In this document: one piece after another, positions 32,306 to 42,907 of the stretch
Layout: every line of letters begins with the position of its first letter
How positions within the stretch are numbered: the first letter of the stretch is position 1
Assembly: GCA_017469745.1 (NCBI GenBank)
Contig: JAFUFS010000018.1
Coordinates: forward strand, 1-64,000
From: Bacteroidales bacterium
GTDB lineage: Bacteria; Bacteroidota; Bacteroidia; Bacteroidales; UBA932
DNA: 64,000 nucleotides
Direction: 5' to 3'
The notes under the pieces: model-generated
Told to the model about the DNA's origin: nothing
The model's database searches: none
The model's input: the letters and a program-made list of their open reading frames with translations, nothing else
Translations under genes and position numbers: made by a program

Positions 32306-34186
32306 ATGTACAAGATTCTGGACAAAGTCGACACTCCGCAGGACCTGAGGAAGCTGGACATTTCCGAGCTGCCCGGGCTCTGCGACGACATAAGGGACTA
32401 CATAGTACGCTGCTGCGCCGACAATCCCGGGCACCTGGCTTCCAGCCTCGGTGCCGTGGAACTAATCGTCGGAATGCACTACGTCTTCGACACTCCTTTT
32501 GACAAGCTGGTCTTCGACGTAGGCCACCAGGCCTATGCCCACAAGATCATCACCGGAAGGAAGGAAGCCTTCAAGGGCAACCGCAAGAAGGACGGCATCA
32601 GCGGATTCCCTAACAGGGACGAAAGCCCCTACGACGCCTTCGGTGCCGGACACGCTTCAACTTCGATCTCCGCGGCTCTCGGGCTTGCCCAGGCAGCCCA
32701 GATCTCCGGACTGAAAGAAAAGGTCGTGGCGATGATCGGCGATGGGGCCATGACGGGCGGACTTGCCCTAGAAGGCCTGAACAATGCAGGAGACAGCGGC
32801 ACCGACATCCTGGTCGTACTGAACGACAATGACATGGCTATCGACGGCAACCGCGGAGCCTTGCATTCATATCTCCTGAAAGTCACCACCGATCCTGCCT
32901 ACAACAAGATCAAGACCCATGTCTGGGAAAGTCTCGGGGCCGGAAAGTTCCGAAACTGGGTCCAGGGAATAGTGCGCAAGGCAAAGTCCGGGCTGGTCAC
33001 CAGATCAGGAGGAGACCTCTTCGAGGCTTTCGGATTCAGGTATTTCGGTCCCATCGACGGCAACGACATCCGCGAGGTGGTCAACACCCTCCGCAGGCTC
33101 AAGGAAATCAAGGGCCCGAAGATCCTGCACACATGCACGGTGAAAGGAAAGGGTTACGCCCCCGCTGAAGCCGATCCTACGACATGGCATGCCCCGGGCA
33201 GGTTCGACCCTGAGACCGGAGAAAGAGTCAAAGGTTCAGGAACCGGAAAAGACCGTTACCAGGATGTTTTCGGAGAGGTGCTCTGCGAGATGGCTTCAAA
33301 GGATCCCAAAGTCGTGGGAATCACCCCGGCTATGGCCACAGGGAGCGGAATGACCGCTTTCGCTGAACAGTTCCCTGACAGGTTCTTCGATGTCGGAATC
33401 GCTGAAGAACATGCCGCCACATTCTCCGCCGGACTCGCAGCAGGAGGCATGAAACCATATTGCTCGATCTATTCCTCATTCGCCCAGAGGGCTTACGACG
33501 AGATCATCCACGACGTGGCACTGCAGCACCTGCCTGTGGTGTTCTGCTTCGACAGGGCTGGCGTGGTCGGTGAAGACGGAGCCACCCATCAGGGCGTCTT
33601 CGACCTGGCGGCAATGAGGAGCATCCCGAACACGATAATCGCGGCGCCCAAGGACGAGGCCGAATTGAAGGACATGCTCTACATGGGTCTGGACATCAGC
33701 GACGGCCCTTATATTATAAGGTACCCGAGGGGACTTGGGGAAGGAGTGCCATGGAGAGAATCCGGACCTTCGAAGATAGAGGCCGGAAAGGCCGAGCTTC
33801 TGGTCGAAGGATCAGAAGTGGCTGTGCTAGCCCTCGGACCTTCGGCAAACCGTGCAGCCGAGGCGGCAAAGAAGCTGAAGGAAGAGACCGGAAAGTGTCC
33901 TGCTGTCTGGAACGTACGCTTCCTAAAACCATTCGACACGGCAATGCTCGAATCCCTCAAGGGCTTCAGGGCGATAGTGACGATAGAGGACGGATCCCTG
34001 AAGGGAGGACTCTTCAGCGAGGTCAGTGAATATGCCTCCTCTCATGGCATGGAGGCCCGCGTGGAGGGCCTTGGAGTGCCGGACAGGTTCATCCCTCACG
34101 CATCCGCGACAGAGCAGCGCCGGAGCTTCGGACTGGATTGTGAAGGAATATATTCACAACTTCTGGGACTCTTCAAAAATAATTGA
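32306..34186 (+). CDS. dxs: 1-deoxy-D-xylulose-5-phosphate synthase
   Basis: A 626-residue thiamine diphosphate enzyme of the non-mevalonate isoprenoid route, joining pyruvate and glyceraldehyde-3-phosphate. Features: DVGHQAYAHKIITGR near the start, GDGAMTGGLALEGLNN with the ThDP-binding GDG...N motif, the central pyrimidine domain (GITPAMATGSGM, FDVGIAEEHAATFSAGLA with the catalytic Glu) and a transketolase C-terminal domain. The ATG at 32306 (MYKILDKVDTPQDL) matches the family N-terminus. It stands alone and ends 8 nt before the promoter of the tRNA-tuf operon. Confidence 0.96.
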   Translation: MYKILDKVDTPQDLRKLDISELPGLCDDIRDYIVRCCADNPGHLASSLGAVELIVGMHYVFDTPFDKLVFDVGHQAYAHKIITGRKEAFKGNRKKDGISGFPNRDESPYDAFGAGHASTSISAALGLAQAAQISGLKEKVVAMIGDGAMTGGLALEGLNNAGDSGTDILVVLNDNDMAIDGNRGALHSYLLKVTTDPAYNKIKTHVWESLGAGKFRNWVQGIVRKAKSGLVTRSGGDLFEAFGFRYFGPIDGNDIREVVNTLRRLKEIKGPKILHTCTVKGKGYAPAEADPTTWHAPGRFDPETGERVKGSGTGKDRYQDVFGEVLCEMASKDPKVVGITPAMATGSGMTAFAEQFPDRFFDVGIAEEHAATFSAGLAAGGMKPYCSIYSSFAQRAYDEIIHDVALQHLPVVFCFDRAGVVGEDGATHQGVFDLAAMRSIPNTIIAAPKDEAELKDMLYMGLDISDGPYIIRYPRGLGEGVPWRESGPSKIEAGKAELLVEGSEVAVLALGPSANRAAEAAKKLKEETGKCPAVWNVRFLKPFDTAMLESLKGFRAIVTIEDGSLKGGLFSEVSEYASSHGMEARVEGLGVPDRFIPHASATEQRRSFGLDCEGIYSQLLGLFKNN

Positions 34187-34193
34187 AAAAGTT

Positions 34194-34223
34194 TTGGAGA
34201 ATCGGATTAAATCCCTATCTTTG
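34194..34223 (+). promoter_or_regulatory. Promoter of the tRNA-tuf operon
   Basis: TTG (34194-34196), exactly 19 nt, TATCTTTG (34216-34223): a full consensus match, 34 nt before tRNA-Thr. Confidence 0.8.
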
Positions 34224-34257
34224 CAGTCCCTTTTCCAAAGGGTGTCTTTGAAATAAT

Positions 34258-34331
34258 GCCGAAATAGCTCAGTTGGCCAGAGCACGTGATTTGTAATCTC
34301 GGGGTCGTGGGTTCGAATCCCTCTTTCGGCT
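34258..34331 (+). tRNA. tRNA-Thr (anticodon TGT)
   Basis: Acceptor GCCGAAA/TTTCGGC, D arm GCTC...GAGC, anticodon loop TTTGTAA with TGT, T arm GTGGGTTCGAATCCCTC. The anticodon stem CGTGA/TCTCG has one T-T mismatch at its centre; otherwise it is a regular tRNA. First of four tRNAs before tuf. Confidence 0.93.
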
Positions 34332-34361
34332 CTAGCCTTCTTAAACTGTTTCGAACAACTT

Positions 34362-34441
34362 GGGGGGATCGCATAGCGGCAATTGCGGCGGACTGTAAAT
34401 CCGCTCCTTCGGGTTCGGTGGTTCGAGTCCACCTCCCCCCA
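34362..34441 (+). tRNA. tRNA-Tyr (anticodon GTA)
   Basis: Acceptor GGGGGGA/TCCCCCC with discriminator A; class II with an extended variable arm; anticodon loop ACTGTAAAT includes GTA; T arm GGTGGTTCGAGTCCACC. CCA follows directly at 34442-34444 and may be encoded. Confidence 0.93.
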
Positions 34442-34451
34442 CCAGAATTTT

Positions 34452-34524
34452 GCGGAAGTAGCTCAGTTGGTAGAGCATCAGCCTTCCAAGCTGAGGGTCG
34501 CGAGTTCGAACCTCGTCTTCCGCT
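34452..34524 (+). tRNA. tRNA-Gly (anticodon TCC)
   Basis: Acceptor GCGGAAG/CTTCCGC, D arm GCTC...GAGC, anticodon stem TCAGC/GCTGA around CTTCCAA (TCC), T arm GCGAGTTCGAACCTCGT. Confidence 0.95.
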
Positions 34525-34537
34525 CCAGCAAATAAAA

Positions 34538-34609
<72 letters not shown>

Positions 34610-34643
34610 CAAATTGCGTGTAATTACTTTAATTCATAATATT

Positions 34644-35837
34644 ATGGCAAAAGAAACATTCCAAAGAACCAAACCGCATGTCAACATCGGTACAATTGGC
34701 CATGTTGACCACGGTAAAACCACCTTGACTGCCGCCATCACCAAGGTTCTCGCTGAGAGAATCGCTGGTAATGCCGATAAGATCAAGACCTTCGACCAGA
34801 TCGACAATGCTCCCGAAGAGAAGGAGCGTGGTATCACCATCAACTCGGCCCACGTCGAGTACGAGACTGCAAACCGCCACTATGCACACGTAGACTGCCC
34901 AGGCCACGCTGACTACGTTAAGAACATGGTTACTGGTGCAGCCCAGATGGACGGTGCTATCCTCGTTGTCGCTTCTACCGATGGTCCTATGCCTCAGACC
35001 CGTGAGCACATCCTGCTCGCACGTCAGGTCAACGTCCCTAAGATCCTTGTCTTCATGAACAAGGTCGACCTCGTTGACGATGAGGAAATGCTTGACCTCG
35101 TCGAGATGGAAATCCGCGACCTCCTTGCTTTCTACCAGTTTGATGAGGACTGCCCCATCATCCGTGGTTCTGCTCTTGGTGCCCTCAACGGCGAGAAAGA
35201 GTGGGAAGACAAGGTCATGGAACTCATGGATGCTGTTGACAACTACATTCCCCTTCCGGAGCGTCTGGTTGACAAGCCCTTCCTCATGCCTATCGAGGAC
35301 ATCTTCTCTATCACCGGTCGTGGTACTGTCGTTACCGGTCGTATCGAGGCTGGTACCATCCATGTTGGTGACCCTGTCGAGCTCGTCGGATTCGACGATG
35401 AGCCTCGCAACACCGTCGTCACCGGCGTTGAGATGTTCCGCAAGCTTCTCGACCAGGGTGAGGCAGGTGACAACGTAGGTCTCCTCCTCCGTGGTATCGA
35501 CAAGAAGGAAGTCAAGAGAGGTGAGGTCGTTGCTAAGCCGAAGTCCATCACTCCTCACACCGAGTTCAAGGCTCAGATCTACGTCCTGAAGAAGGACGAA
35601 GGCGGCCGCCACACTCCTTTCCACAACCACTATCGTCCGCAGTTCTTCATCCGTACACTTGATGTTACCGGTGAGATCATGCTTCCCGAGGGTGTGGAGA
35701 TGGTTATGCCTGGCGACAACGTCGAGATCACCGTCAAGCTAATCACCCCTGTCGCTATGAACGAGGGCCAGCAGTTCGCTATCCGCGAGGGCGGCCGTAC
35801 CGTCGGTGCAGGTCAGGTGATCAAGGTTATCGAGTAA
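34644..35837 (+). CDS. tuf: Elongation factor Tu
   Basis: A 397-residue GTPase delivering aminoacyl-tRNA to the ribosome. It starts [20 protein letters not shown] motifs are [21 protein letters not shown] and SAL. Domains 2 and 3 follow ([28 protein letters not shown]). The ATG at 34644 matches the family N-terminus exactly. Codon use is strongly biased, as expected for a highly expressed gene. It is co-transcribed with the four upstream tRNAs. Confidence 0.98.
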   Translation: MAKETFQRTKPHVNIGTIGHVDHGKTTLTAAITKVLAERIAGNADKIKTFDQIDNAPEEKERGITINSAHVEYETANRHYAHVDCPGHADYVKNMVTGAAQMDGAILVVASTDGPMPQTREHILLARQVNVPKILVFMNKVDLVDDEEMLDLVEMEIRDLLAFYQFDEDCPIIRGSALGALNGEKEWEDKVMELMDAVDNYIPLPERLVDKPFLMPIEDIFSITGRGTVVTGRIEAGTIHVGDPVELVGFDDEPRNTVVTGVEMFRKLLDQGEAGDNVGLLLRGIDKKEVKRGEVVAKPKSITPHTEFKAQIYVLKKDEGGRHTPFHNHYRPQFFIRTLDVTGEIMLPEGVEMVMPGDNVEITVKLITPVAMNEGQQFAIREGGRTVGAGQVIKVIE

Positions 35838-35856
35838 TCCGGCTTACCTGGAATCA

Positions 35857-35908
35857 AGGTGGCGCTCATGTCATCCTGAGCGCAGCGAAGGATCTGCAGG
35901 CGCCACCT
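35857..35908 (+). repeat. Inverted repeat after tuf enclosing a dispersed-repeat copy
   Basis: AGGTGGCGC (35857-35865) pairs with GCGCCACCT (35900-35908). Almost all of the loop is the 26-bp dispersed repeat (35870-35895), whose own ends ATCCT/AGGAT can pair. There is no T-run after the stem, so terminator activity is doubtful; RNA processing between tuf and tRNA-Trp is another possibility. Confidence 0.7.
35870..35895 (+). repeat. 26-bp dispersed repeat, intergenic copy after tuf
   Basis: Identical over all 26 bp to the copy at 22689-22714 in dapF; core TCATCCTGAGCGCAGCG then AAGGATCT. It fills the loop of a 9-bp inverted repeat. Confidence 0.9.
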
Positions 35909-35913
35909 GACAC

Positions 35914-35984
35914 AGGGGAATAGAACAAGGGTAGTTCAGCGGTCTCCAAAACCGTCGATGTGGGTTCGAATCCTGCTTCCCCTG
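35914..35984 (+). tRNA. tRNA-Trp (anticodon CCA)
   Basis: Acceptor AGGGGAA/TTCCCCT with discriminator G; anticodon stem GCGGT/ACCGT around CTCCAAA (CCA); T arm TGTGGGTTCGAATCCTGC. It precedes secE as in many bacteria. Confidence 0.95.
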
Positions 35985-36067
35985 CAAAATATCAAAGGTT
36001 ACGATTTGGTAATTGTTTAACAGACACCGCATCCGCTTCCAAATTGTGGTGTCCATTAAATGCAAAG

Positions 36068-36256
36068 ATGAGAAAGTTCATTAACTATTGCAAAGAGTCC
36101 TACGTAGAACTCACCAAGAAGGTTGCATGGCCCTCCTGGAACAAGCTGCAGAGTTCAGCTCTCCTGGTCATGGTCGTGACTGTGCTTCTTGCTCTGGTGC
36201 TCTTCGTAATCGACTTCGCTTTCGAGCATCTCATGACAGCGATCTACACGTTGTAA
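36068..36256 (+). CDS. secE: Preprotein translocase subunit SecE
   Basis: A 62-residue protein starting MRKFINYCKESYVELTKKV. The amphipathic helix carrying VAWPSWNKLQ, the conserved WP segment, is followed by one transmembrane helix (about 30-55). SecE clamps the SecY halves. This single-helix form is usual outside enterobacteria. It lies 13 nt before nusG in the conserved order. Confidence 0.95.
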   Translation: MRKFINYCKESYVELTKKVAWPSWNKLQSSALLVMVVTVLLALVLFVIDFAFEHLMTAIYTL

Positions 36257-36269
36257 TTTATCGATTACC

Positions 36270-36833
36270 ATGGGTGACATGAAATGGTATGTCCTTAGGA
36301 CAGCAGGAAGCAAGGAAAAGAAGGCCGCAGAATATCTTGAGAAAGAAATCGAGCGGTTCAAACTGCAGGATCAGGTTGCGCAGGTTCTCGTACCGGTGAA
36401 GCGCGAGATCGTGACCAAGAATGGCAAGAGGAAAGTGGTCGAAAGGCTGCTTTATCCTGGTTATGTGCTTATTCAGGCCACTCTCAGCCCGGAGCTCGAG
36501 TTCATCATCCGCAACGACGTTCCCGGCATGTCCGGTTTCCTTACTGAAAAGAGAACTACCGGTTCACTTACCGAAAGGGTGCCTGTGCCGATTCGTGACG
36601 AGGAGGCCCAGTACATCATTGGCAATCAGGATCAGAACGTAGACAATCCAGTTGAAACAGAGGTAAACTTCGAAATCGGAGAATCCGTCAAGATCACCGA
36701 TGGACCGTTCAGCGGTTTCAGCGGTACCGTAGACGCGATCGAAGAGGACAGAAGCAAGCTCAAGGTGATAGTTGTGATTTTCGGCAGGAAGACCCTGCTG
36801 GAACTCAGCTTTACTCAAGTAACAAAAGAATAA
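36270..36833 (+). CDS. nusG: Transcription termination/antitermination factor NusG
   Basis: A 187-residue factor with an N-terminal NGN domain (MKWYVLRTAGSKEKKAAEYL, YPGYVLIQATL) and a C-terminal KOW domain (GESVKITDGPFSGFSGTVD). It binds RNA polymerase and couples it to Rho or the ribosome. The start may be the ATG at 36270 or at 36279. Typical secE-nusG-rplK order. Confidence 0.95.
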   Translation: MGDMKWYVLRTAGSKEKKAAEYLEKEIERFKLQDQVAQVLVPVKREIVTKNGKRKVVERLLYPGYVLIQATLSPELEFIIRNDVPGMSGFLTEKRTTGSLTERVPVPIRDEEAQYIIGNQDQNVDNPVETEVNFEIGESVKITDGPFSGFSGTVDAIEEDRSKLKVIVVIFGRKTLLELSFTQVTKE

Positions 36834-36842
36834 CAAACAATT

Positions 36843-37286
36843 ATGGCAAAAGAAGTTACCGGATTTATCAAGCTCCAGATCAAAGCAGGAGCCGCTAATC
36901 CAGCACCTCCGGTAGGACCGGCACTCGGTTCCAAAGGCTTGAACATCATGGACTTCTGCAAGCAGTTCAATGCCGCGACGCAGGCCGCCGCCGGCAAGAT
37001 CCTGCCTGTGGTTATCACTGTCTATTCAGACAAGTCCTTCACGTTCGAAGTCAAGCAGCCTCCCGTGGCTATCTCCCTCAAGGAAGCCGCAAAGCTCCAG
37101 AAAGGTTCCGGAGAGCCTAACCGCAGGAAGGTCGCTACCATCACCTGGGACCAGGTGAGGACGATCGCCGAAGGCAAGATGCCTGACCTCAATGCCTTCA
37201 CCCTCGCTTCCGCGATGAGAATGGTCGCCGGGACTGCAAGGAGCATGGGTATCAAGGTCACAGGAGAATTTCCCGAGAACCTTTAA
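36843..37286 (+). CDS. rplK: 50S ribosomal protein L11
   Basis: A 147-residue protein: [20 protein letters not shown] is the proline-rich L11 N-terminal domain, and the C-terminal 23S rRNA-binding domain ends ARSMGIKV. It forms the GTPase-associated centre with L10/L12. It starts 9 nt after nusG. Confidence 0.97.
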   Translation: MAKEVTGFIKLQIKAGAANPAPPVGPALGSKGLNIMDFCKQFNAATQAAAGKILPVVITVYSDKSFTFEVKQPPVAISLKEAAKLQKGSGEPNRRKVATITWDQVRTIAEGKMPDLNAFTLASAMRMVAGTARSMGIKVTGEFPENL

Positions 37287-37301
37287 AATTTCACACGCAA
37301 C

Positions 37302-38009
37302 ATGAGCAGAATTACTAAAAACCAGAAGGCGGTCGCTTCCAAGTACGACTCCTCTACACTTTATCCTCTTGCCCAGGCATGTGAAATGCTTAAGGACATA
37401 ACCTACACCAAGTTCGATGCATCCGTTGAGATCACCACGAACCTCGGTGTCGACCCTCGTAAGGCCAACCAGATGATCCGTGGCGTTGTCACCCTTCCTC
37501 ATGGAACCGGTAAGGTGGTCAGGGTCCTTGTACTCTGCACCCCCGACAAGGAGACCGAGGCAAAGGAAGCAGGCGCTGACTATGTCGGTCTTGACGAGTA
37601 CGTCGAGAAGATCAAGGGCGGCTGGACAGACGTTGATGTCATCATCTGTACTCCTTCAGTCATGGCTAAGGTCGGTGCACTGGGCCGTATCCTCGGACCT
37701 AGAGGCCTCATGCCTAACCCCAAGACCGGAACAGTTACGATGGACGTTGCAAACGCTGTCAAGGACGTCAAGGCCGGTAAGATCGACTTCAAGGTCGACA
37801 AGACCGGAATCATCCATGCAGCCATCGGTAAGGTCTCGTTCACTCCCCAGCAGATCTGCGAGAATGCAACCGCATTCCTGAACGAGGTCCTCAAACTGAA
37901 GCCCCAGGCTCTCAAGGGCACTTACATGAAGGGTGCTACACTTTGCACCACCATGAGCCCTGCACTTAAGATAGATACCAAGGCATTCATTAGCGGAAGC
38001 GCTGAATAA
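37302..38009 (+). CDS. rplA: 50S ribosomal protein L1
   Basis: A 235-residue protein of the L1 stalk. [20 protein letters not shown] and [18 protein letters not shown] are the hallmark segments. L1 commonly represses its own operon by binding the leader mRNA; I could not mark a specific binding site here. Confidence 0.97.
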   Translation: MSRITKNQKAVASKYDSSTLYPLAQACEMLKDITYTKFDASVEITTNLGVDPRKANQMIRGVVTLPHGTGKVVRVLVLCTPDKETEAKEAGADYVGLDEYVEKIKGGWTDVDVIICTPSVMAKVGALGRILGPRGLMPNPKTGTVTMDVANAVKDVKAGKIDFKVDKTGIIHAAIGKVSFTPQQICENATAFLNEVLKLKPQALKGTYMKGATLCTTMSPALKIDTKAFISGSAE

Positions 38010-38023
38010 AAAGCATTCAAGTC

Positions 38024-38557
38024 ATGAAAAAAGAACTCAAGTCTCAGATCATTGAAAGCATCTCGGCGCAGCTTCAGAAGTACCCTAACTTCTACCTCGC
38101 AAACATCGAGGGACTGAATGCCGGTCAGACAGTTACTCTCCGCCGTGCCTGCTTCGACGAGGGCATCAAGCTCAGCGTCGTTAAGAACACCCTGTTCGCA
38201 CACGTCATCAAGGGCCTTGACAACGAAGAGATGAAGAACATCATCCCCGTCCTCGAAGGCAACACGGCTATCATGTACAGCGAGTCTCCCAACGGTCCTG
38301 CAAAGCTCATCAAGAAGCTGCAGAAGGACCTCGGCGGCAAACCCGAACTCAAGGGTGCCTACGTCCAGGAGTGCGCTTTCATCGGAGCCGACAAGCTCGA
38401 CGAACTCTGCGCAATCAAGTCCAAGGAAGAGCTCATCGGAGACATCATCTCCCTCCTCCAGGCCCCTATGCGCAATGTCATCTCCGCTCTCCAGAATGGT
38501 GGCGGACAGACCATCGCCGGTCTCGTCAAGACTCTCTCGGAAAAAGAAGAAAAATAA
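38024..38557 (+). CDS. rplJ: 50S ribosomal protein L10
   Basis: A 177-residue protein: the N-terminal rRNA-binding domain (NFYLANIEGLNAGQTVTLRR, VVKNTLFAHVI) and the C-terminal helix that binds L12 dimers. It lies 14 nt after rplA and 30 nt before rplL. Confidence 0.96.
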   Translation: MKKELKSQIIESISAQLQKYPNFYLANIEGLNAGQTVTLRRACFDEGIKLSVVKNTLFAHVIKGLDNEEMKNIIPVLEGNTAIMYSESPNGPAKLIKKLQKDLGGKPELKGAYVQECAFIGADKLDELCAIKSKEELIGDIISLLQAPMRNVISALQNGGGQTIAGLVKTLSEKEEK

Positions 38558-38587
38558 TAACAATAAACAATTCAAAAATTATCAATT

Positions 38588-38962
38588 ATGGCAGATGTAA
38601 AAGCACTTGCAGAAGAGTTGGTTAACCTTTCTGTAAAAGACGTTCAGGAACTCGCAAAGGTTCTCAAGGAAGAGTATGGTATCGAGCCTGCAGCAGCTGC
38701 AGTAGCAGTTGCCGGTCCCGCAGCCGCCGCTGAGGCAGCTCCCGCCGAGCAGACCGAATTCGACGTTGTCCTCACCTCCGCCGGCCAGGCGAAGCTGCAG
38801 GTCATCAAGGCCGTCAAGGAAGCCCTCGGTCTCGGACTGAAGGAAGCCAAGGACCTTGTTGACGGAGCCCCTGCCAAGGTGAAGGAGAAGGTCTCCAAGG
38901 CAGAAGCTGAGCAACTGAAGGCTGCCCTCGAAGAGGCAGGCGCCGAAGTTGAGGTTAAATAA
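38588..38962 (+). CDS. rplL: 50S ribosomal protein L7/L12
   Basis: A 124-residue stalk protein: an N-terminal dimerisation domain ([20 protein letters not shown]), an Ala-rich hinge (about 38-55) and the C-terminal factor-binding domain ([19 protein letters not shown]). It recruits translation GTPases. A strong hairpin terminator follows before rpoB. Confidence 0.97.
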   Translation: MADVKALAEELVNLSVKDVQELAKVLKEEYGIEPAAAAVAVAGPAAAAEAAPAEQTEFDVVLTSAGQAKLQVIKAVKEALGLGLKEAKDLVDGAPAKVKEKVSKAEAEQLKAALEEAGAEVEVK

Positions 38963-38991
38963 ACCAGCTTCCCCTTGCGGGATTATCATCA

Positions 38992-39023
38992 GGTTTAGAG
39001 CCTAGTGGGCTCTAAACCTTTTT
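38992..39023 (+). terminator. Attenuator/terminator between rplL and rpoB
   Basis: GGTTTAGAGCC (38992-39002) and GGCTCTAAACC (39008-39018) form a perfect 11-bp stem with loop TAGTG, followed by TTTTT. It should reduce read-through from the ribosomal genes into rpoBC, as known for the rplL-rpoB junction of E. coli. Confidence 0.85.
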
Positions 39024-39063
39024 GTCGTATTTAGTTTTTCTCCATTTCCTCTAAAGGCAGAAC

Positions 39064-42000
39064 ATGTCAAAAAAGACTAACAACAAGCGAATTGTATTCG
39101 CTACATCCAAGATTCTGGAATATCCTGACCTTCTGGAAGTTCAGTTGAAATCTTTCAAGGATTTCTTCCAGCTGGAGACGACACCTGAGAACAGGAAGAA
39201 CGAAGGCCTCTTCCAGGTGTTCCAGGAGATATTCCCGATCGAAGACACGAGGAACAACTACAAGCTCGAGTTCATCGACTATTTCATTGATCCTCCGCAG
39301 TATTCGATTGAAGAGTGTCTTGAAAGAGGACTTACTTACAATGTTCCTCTGAAGGCAAAACTCCGCCTTTCATGCACAGATCCGGAGCATGAGGACTTTG
39401 ATACGAGAGTCCAGGACGTGTACCTCGGCAACATCCCTTACATGACCCCCGCCGGTACATTCGTCATCAACGGATCAGAAAGAATCATCGTCTCGCAGCT
39501 GCACCGCTCCCCCGGAGTGTTCTTCGACCAGAGCATGCACGCGAACGGAACAAAGCTTTATTCAGCCAGGATAATCCCCTTCAAAGGTTCCTGGATTGAA
39601 TTCGCAACGGACATCAACAATGTCATGTACGCCTACATCGACCGTAAGAAGAAGTTGCCTGTGACAACCCTTCTGCGCGCGATCGGCTACAATTCTGACA
39701 AAGACATCATCGACATCTTCGGCCTGGCAGACGAAATCGAGGCCACACCTGAGAGCCTCGAGGCAAACAAGGGAAGGAAATTCGCCGCAAAGGTACTGAA
39801 GACCTGGACTGAGGACTTCGAAGATGAGGACACCGGTGAGGTCATCCCCATCGAAAGGACGATCGCCATCGTAGAGAGAGGCGAGGTCCTCGACGACGAC
39901 ACCATCGCCAGGATTGGCGACACTGAAGTCAAGACTATCTTCCTTCAGAAGGATGAGGCCAATTCGAATGAATATGCCATCATCTACAACACCCTCCAGA
40001 AGGATCCTACCAACACTGAGATCGAAGCGGTCAACTACATCTACAAACAGCTACGTAATTCGGAACCGCCGGATGAGGCAACTGCAAGGGATGTCATCGA
40101 CAAGCTCTTCTTCTCCGAGAAGAGGTACGACCTCGGAATCGTCGGAAGGTTCCGCCTCAACAAGAAACTCGGGCTCGGCACCGATCCCGAAGTCAGGGTG
40201 CTTACCAACAACGACATCATCGAGATCATCAAGTATCTCATCCAGCTGATCAACTCCAAGGCAACCGTCGACGACATCGACCACCTGAGCAACAGGCGCG
40301 TACGTACCGTCGGTGAGCAGCTTGCCAACCAGTTCAGCGTAGGCCTCTCCAGGATGGCAAGGACCATCCGCGAAAGGATGAACGTCCGCGACAGCGAGCA
40401 GTTCAATCCTATCGACCTGATCAACGCCAAGACCCTCTCTTCCGTGATCAACTCATTCTTCGGCACCAGCCAGCTGAGTCAGTTCATGGATCAGACCAAC
40501 CCTCTGGCCGAGATCACCCACAAGAGGCGTCTTTCCGCTCTCGGCCCCGGAGGTCTCTCCAGAGACAGGGCCGGATTCGAGGTCCGAGACGTTCACTACA
40601 CCCATTACGGCCGTCTCTGCCCTATCGAGTCCCCTGAAGGTCCGAACATCGGACTTATCTCTTCCCTGTGCGTCTACGCAAGGATCAACCAGCTCGGTTT
40701 CATCGAGACCCCCTACCGTGAGGTACACGAGGGCAAGGTTGACCTGACCGCAAAGGGATGGCATTACATGACCGCCGAGGAGGAGGAGAACAAGCTCGTC
40801 TCCCTCGCAAAGGTCAAGATGGACAACAACGGTAACATCACCGACGACAGGATCCAGTGCCGTCTTGAAGCCGACTTCCCGGTCGTCTCCAAGGAGCAGG
40901 TGGACTACATGGACGTGGCTCCGAACCAGATGGCTTCGGTCGCTGCCTCCCTTATTCCTTTCCTCGAGCATGACGATGCCCACCGCGCCCTCATGGGAGC
41001 GAACATGATGCGTCAGGCCGTTCCGCTTCTCACTCCCGAATCCCCTATCGTGGGAACCGGCCTTGAGGAGAGGGTCTGCCTCGACTCCAGGACTCAGTAC
41101 ATCGCCGAGCGCAAGGGTGAAGTCACCTACGTCGACGCCAAGGAGATCCGCATCAAGTACGACAGGACCAACGACGAAAGATTCGTTTCCTTCGCACCTG
41201 AAGAGACCGTCTACACCCTTCCTATCTACAGGAGGACCAACCAGAGCACAGTCGTGACCCTGAAGCCTATCGTCCGCAAGGGCGACAAGGTCGAGGCCGG
41301 ACAGGTACTCACCGAAGGCTATGCCACCCAGAACGGCGAGCTCGCACTCGGCCGCAACCTCAAGGTGGCCTTCATGCCTTGGAAGGGTTACAACTATGAG
41401 GACGCCATCGTTCTTTCCGAAGAGATGGTCAAGTGGGACATCCTCACTTCCGTCCATGTCGATGAATATCTTACCGAGGTCCGTGACACCAAGCGCGGAA
41501 TGGAGGAACTCACTTCCGACATCCCCAACGTCAGCGAGGACGCCACCAAGGACCTTGACAAACAGGGTATCATCCGCATCGGAGCCCATGTCGAGCCCGG
41601 TGACATCATGATCGGTAAGATCACCCCTAAGGGCGAGAGCGATCCTTCTCCGGAAGAGAAGCTCCTTAAGGCCATCTTCGGTGACAAGGCCGGTGATGTC
41701 AAGGACGCTTCCCTCAAGGCCAATCCTTCGCTGAGCGGAACCGTCATCAAGACCGCCCTCTACGCAAAGGCATCCAAGGAAGGCAACAGAAGGACTGCAA
41801 AGACGGACCAGAAGACCCGTCTCGAGGTTCTCCAGGAAGACTTCAACAAGAAGGCAGAGAAACTCTACGCCGACTTCATCGGCAGGCTCGAGTTCCTCAC
41901 CAACGGAAAGAAGAGCGCCGGCATCAGCGACCTTTACGGAGTTGAGATCATCCCCAAGGGGAAGGAGATCACCGCAGAGAAGCTCAAGGGCATCGACTTC

Positions 42001-42882
42001 CAGAACATCAATTCCAGCAAGTGGACTTCCGACAAGAACACCAACGCGATGATCCAGGACCTCATCAACAACTACTGCATCACCTACAAGGTGTCTGAAG
42101 CAGAGTGCAAGAGGCAGATGGACAAGGTCAAGGTGGGTGACGAACTCCCCAATGGAGTCATGCAGCTCGCCAAGGTCTACATCGCCAAGAAGAGGAAGAT
42201 CACTGTCGGTGACAAGATGGCCGGACGCCATGGTAACAAGGGTATCGTAGCCAAGATCGTCCGTCAGGAAGACATGCCGTTCCTCGAGGACGGAACTCCT
42301 GTGGACATCGTCCTGAACCCTCTGGGCGTGCCTTCACGTATGAACCTCGGTCAGATCTACGAGACCGTCCTCGGTTGGGCGGGCTCAAGGCTCGGCCTCA
42401 AGTTCAGCACCCCTATCTTCGACGGTGCCGACATCGATGAGATCTGCGCCTACACCGACAAGGCCGGCGTGCCTCGCTACGGCAAGACCCGCCTAAGGGA
42501 CGGAGGTACCGGAGACTGGTTCGACCAGCCCGCCACCGTCGGCGTGATCTACATGATCAAGCTCGGTCACATGGTCGATGACAAGATGCACGCTCGTTCC
42601 ATAGGACCATATTCACTCATCACCCAGCAGCCTCTCGGCGGTAAGGCACAGTTCGGAGGCCAGAGGTTCGGAGAGATGGAGGTCTGGGCACTGGAGGCCT
42701 TCGGAGCCGCCAACGCCCTTCAGGAGATCCTCACGGTCAAGTCAGATGACGTGACCGGACGTTCAAAGACTTATGAGGCAATCGTCAAGGGCGACCCGAT
42801 GCCGAACCCCGGCATCCCCGAGTCACTCAACGTGCTGCTCCACGAGCTCCGCGGACTTGGTCTCAAGGTCAGTTTGGATTAA
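39064..42882 (+). CDS. rpoB: DNA-directed RNA polymerase subunit beta
   Basis: A 1272-residue core subunit. It contains the protrusion/lobe regions, the rifampicin-pocket segments [20 protein letters not shown] and [19 protein letters not shown], and the catalytic-site region [13 protein letters not shown]. The pocket segment carries the usual residues (Q, D, H, R, S), so no rifampicin-resistance change is evident. The insertion around residues 905-1000 ([20 protein letters not shown]) is typical of Bacteroidota. It lies 25 nt before rpoC. Confidence 0.98.
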   Translation: MSKKTNNKRIVFATSKILEYPDLLEVQLKSFKDFFQLETTPENRKNEGLFQVFQEIFPIEDTRNNYKLEFIDYFIDPPQYSIEECLERGLTYNVPLKAKLRLSCTDPEHEDFDTRVQDVYLGNIPYMTPAGTFVINGSERIIVSQLHRSPGVFFDQSMHANGTKLYSARIIPFKGSWIEFATDINNVMYAYIDRKKKLPVTTLLRAIGYNSDKDIIDIFGLADEIEATPESLEANKGRKFAAKVLKTWTEDFEDEDTGEVIPIERTIAIVERGEVLDDDTIARIGDTEVKTIFLQKDEANSNEYAIIYNTLQKDPTNTEIEAVNYIYKQLRNSEPPDEATARDVIDKLFFSEKRYDLGIVGRFRLNKKLGLGTDPEVRVLTNNDIIEIIKYLIQLINSKATVDDIDHLSNRRVRTVGEQLANQFSVGLSRMARTIRERMNVRDSEQFNPIDLINAKTLSSVINSFFGTSQLSQFMDQTNPLAEITHKRRLSALGPGGLSRDRAGFEVRDVHYTHYGRLCPIESPEGPNIGLISSLCVYARINQLGFIETPYREVHEGKVDLTAKGWHYMTAEEEENKLVSLAKVKMDNNGNITDDRIQCRLEADFPVVSKEQVDYMDVAPNQMASVAASLIPFLEHDDAHRALMGANMMRQAVPLLTPESPIVGTGLEERVCLDSRTQYIAERKGEVTYVDAKEIRIKYDRTNDERFVSFAPEETVYTLPIYRRTNQSTVVTLKPIVRKGDKVEAGQVLTEGYATQNGELALGRNLKVAFMPWKGYNYEDAIVLSEEMVKWDILTSVHVDEYLTEVRDTKRGMEELTSDIPNVSEDATKDLDKQGIIRIGAHVEPGDIMIGKITPKGESDPSPEEKLLKAIFGDKAGDVKDASLKANPSLSGTVIKTALYAKASKEGNRRTAKTDQKTRLEVLQEDFNKKAEKLYADFIGRLEFLTNGKKSAGISDLYGVEIIPKGKEITAEKLKGIDFQNINSSKWTSDKNTNAMIQDLINNYCITYKVSEAECKRQMDKVKVGDELPNGVMQLAKVYIAKKRKITVGDKMAGRHGNKGIVAKIVRQEDMPFLEDGTPVDIVLNPLGVPSRMNLGQIYETVLGWAGSRLGLKFSTPIFDGADIDEICAYTDKAGVPRYGKTRLRDGGTGDWFDQPATVGVIYMIKLGHMVDDKMHARSIGPYSLITQQPLGGKAQFGGQRFGEMEVWALEAFGAANALQEILTVKSDDVTGRSKTYEAIVKGDPMPNPGIPESLNVLLHELRGLGLKVSLD

Positions 42883-42907
42883 TCACTGGATAACCCGATT
42901 CAAGAAT

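Noticed and set aside
34629..35630. A 333-codon open frame antisense to tuf
   Set aside because: Highly expressed genes with biased codons commonly leave such frames. The translation shows no recognisable domain.
40453..42231. A 592-codon open frame antisense to rpoB
   Set aside because: It lies wholly opposite a core gene with strong codon bias, which often leaves the antisense frame open. Its translation is rich in Asp, Gly, Val and Leu without domains or a start context.
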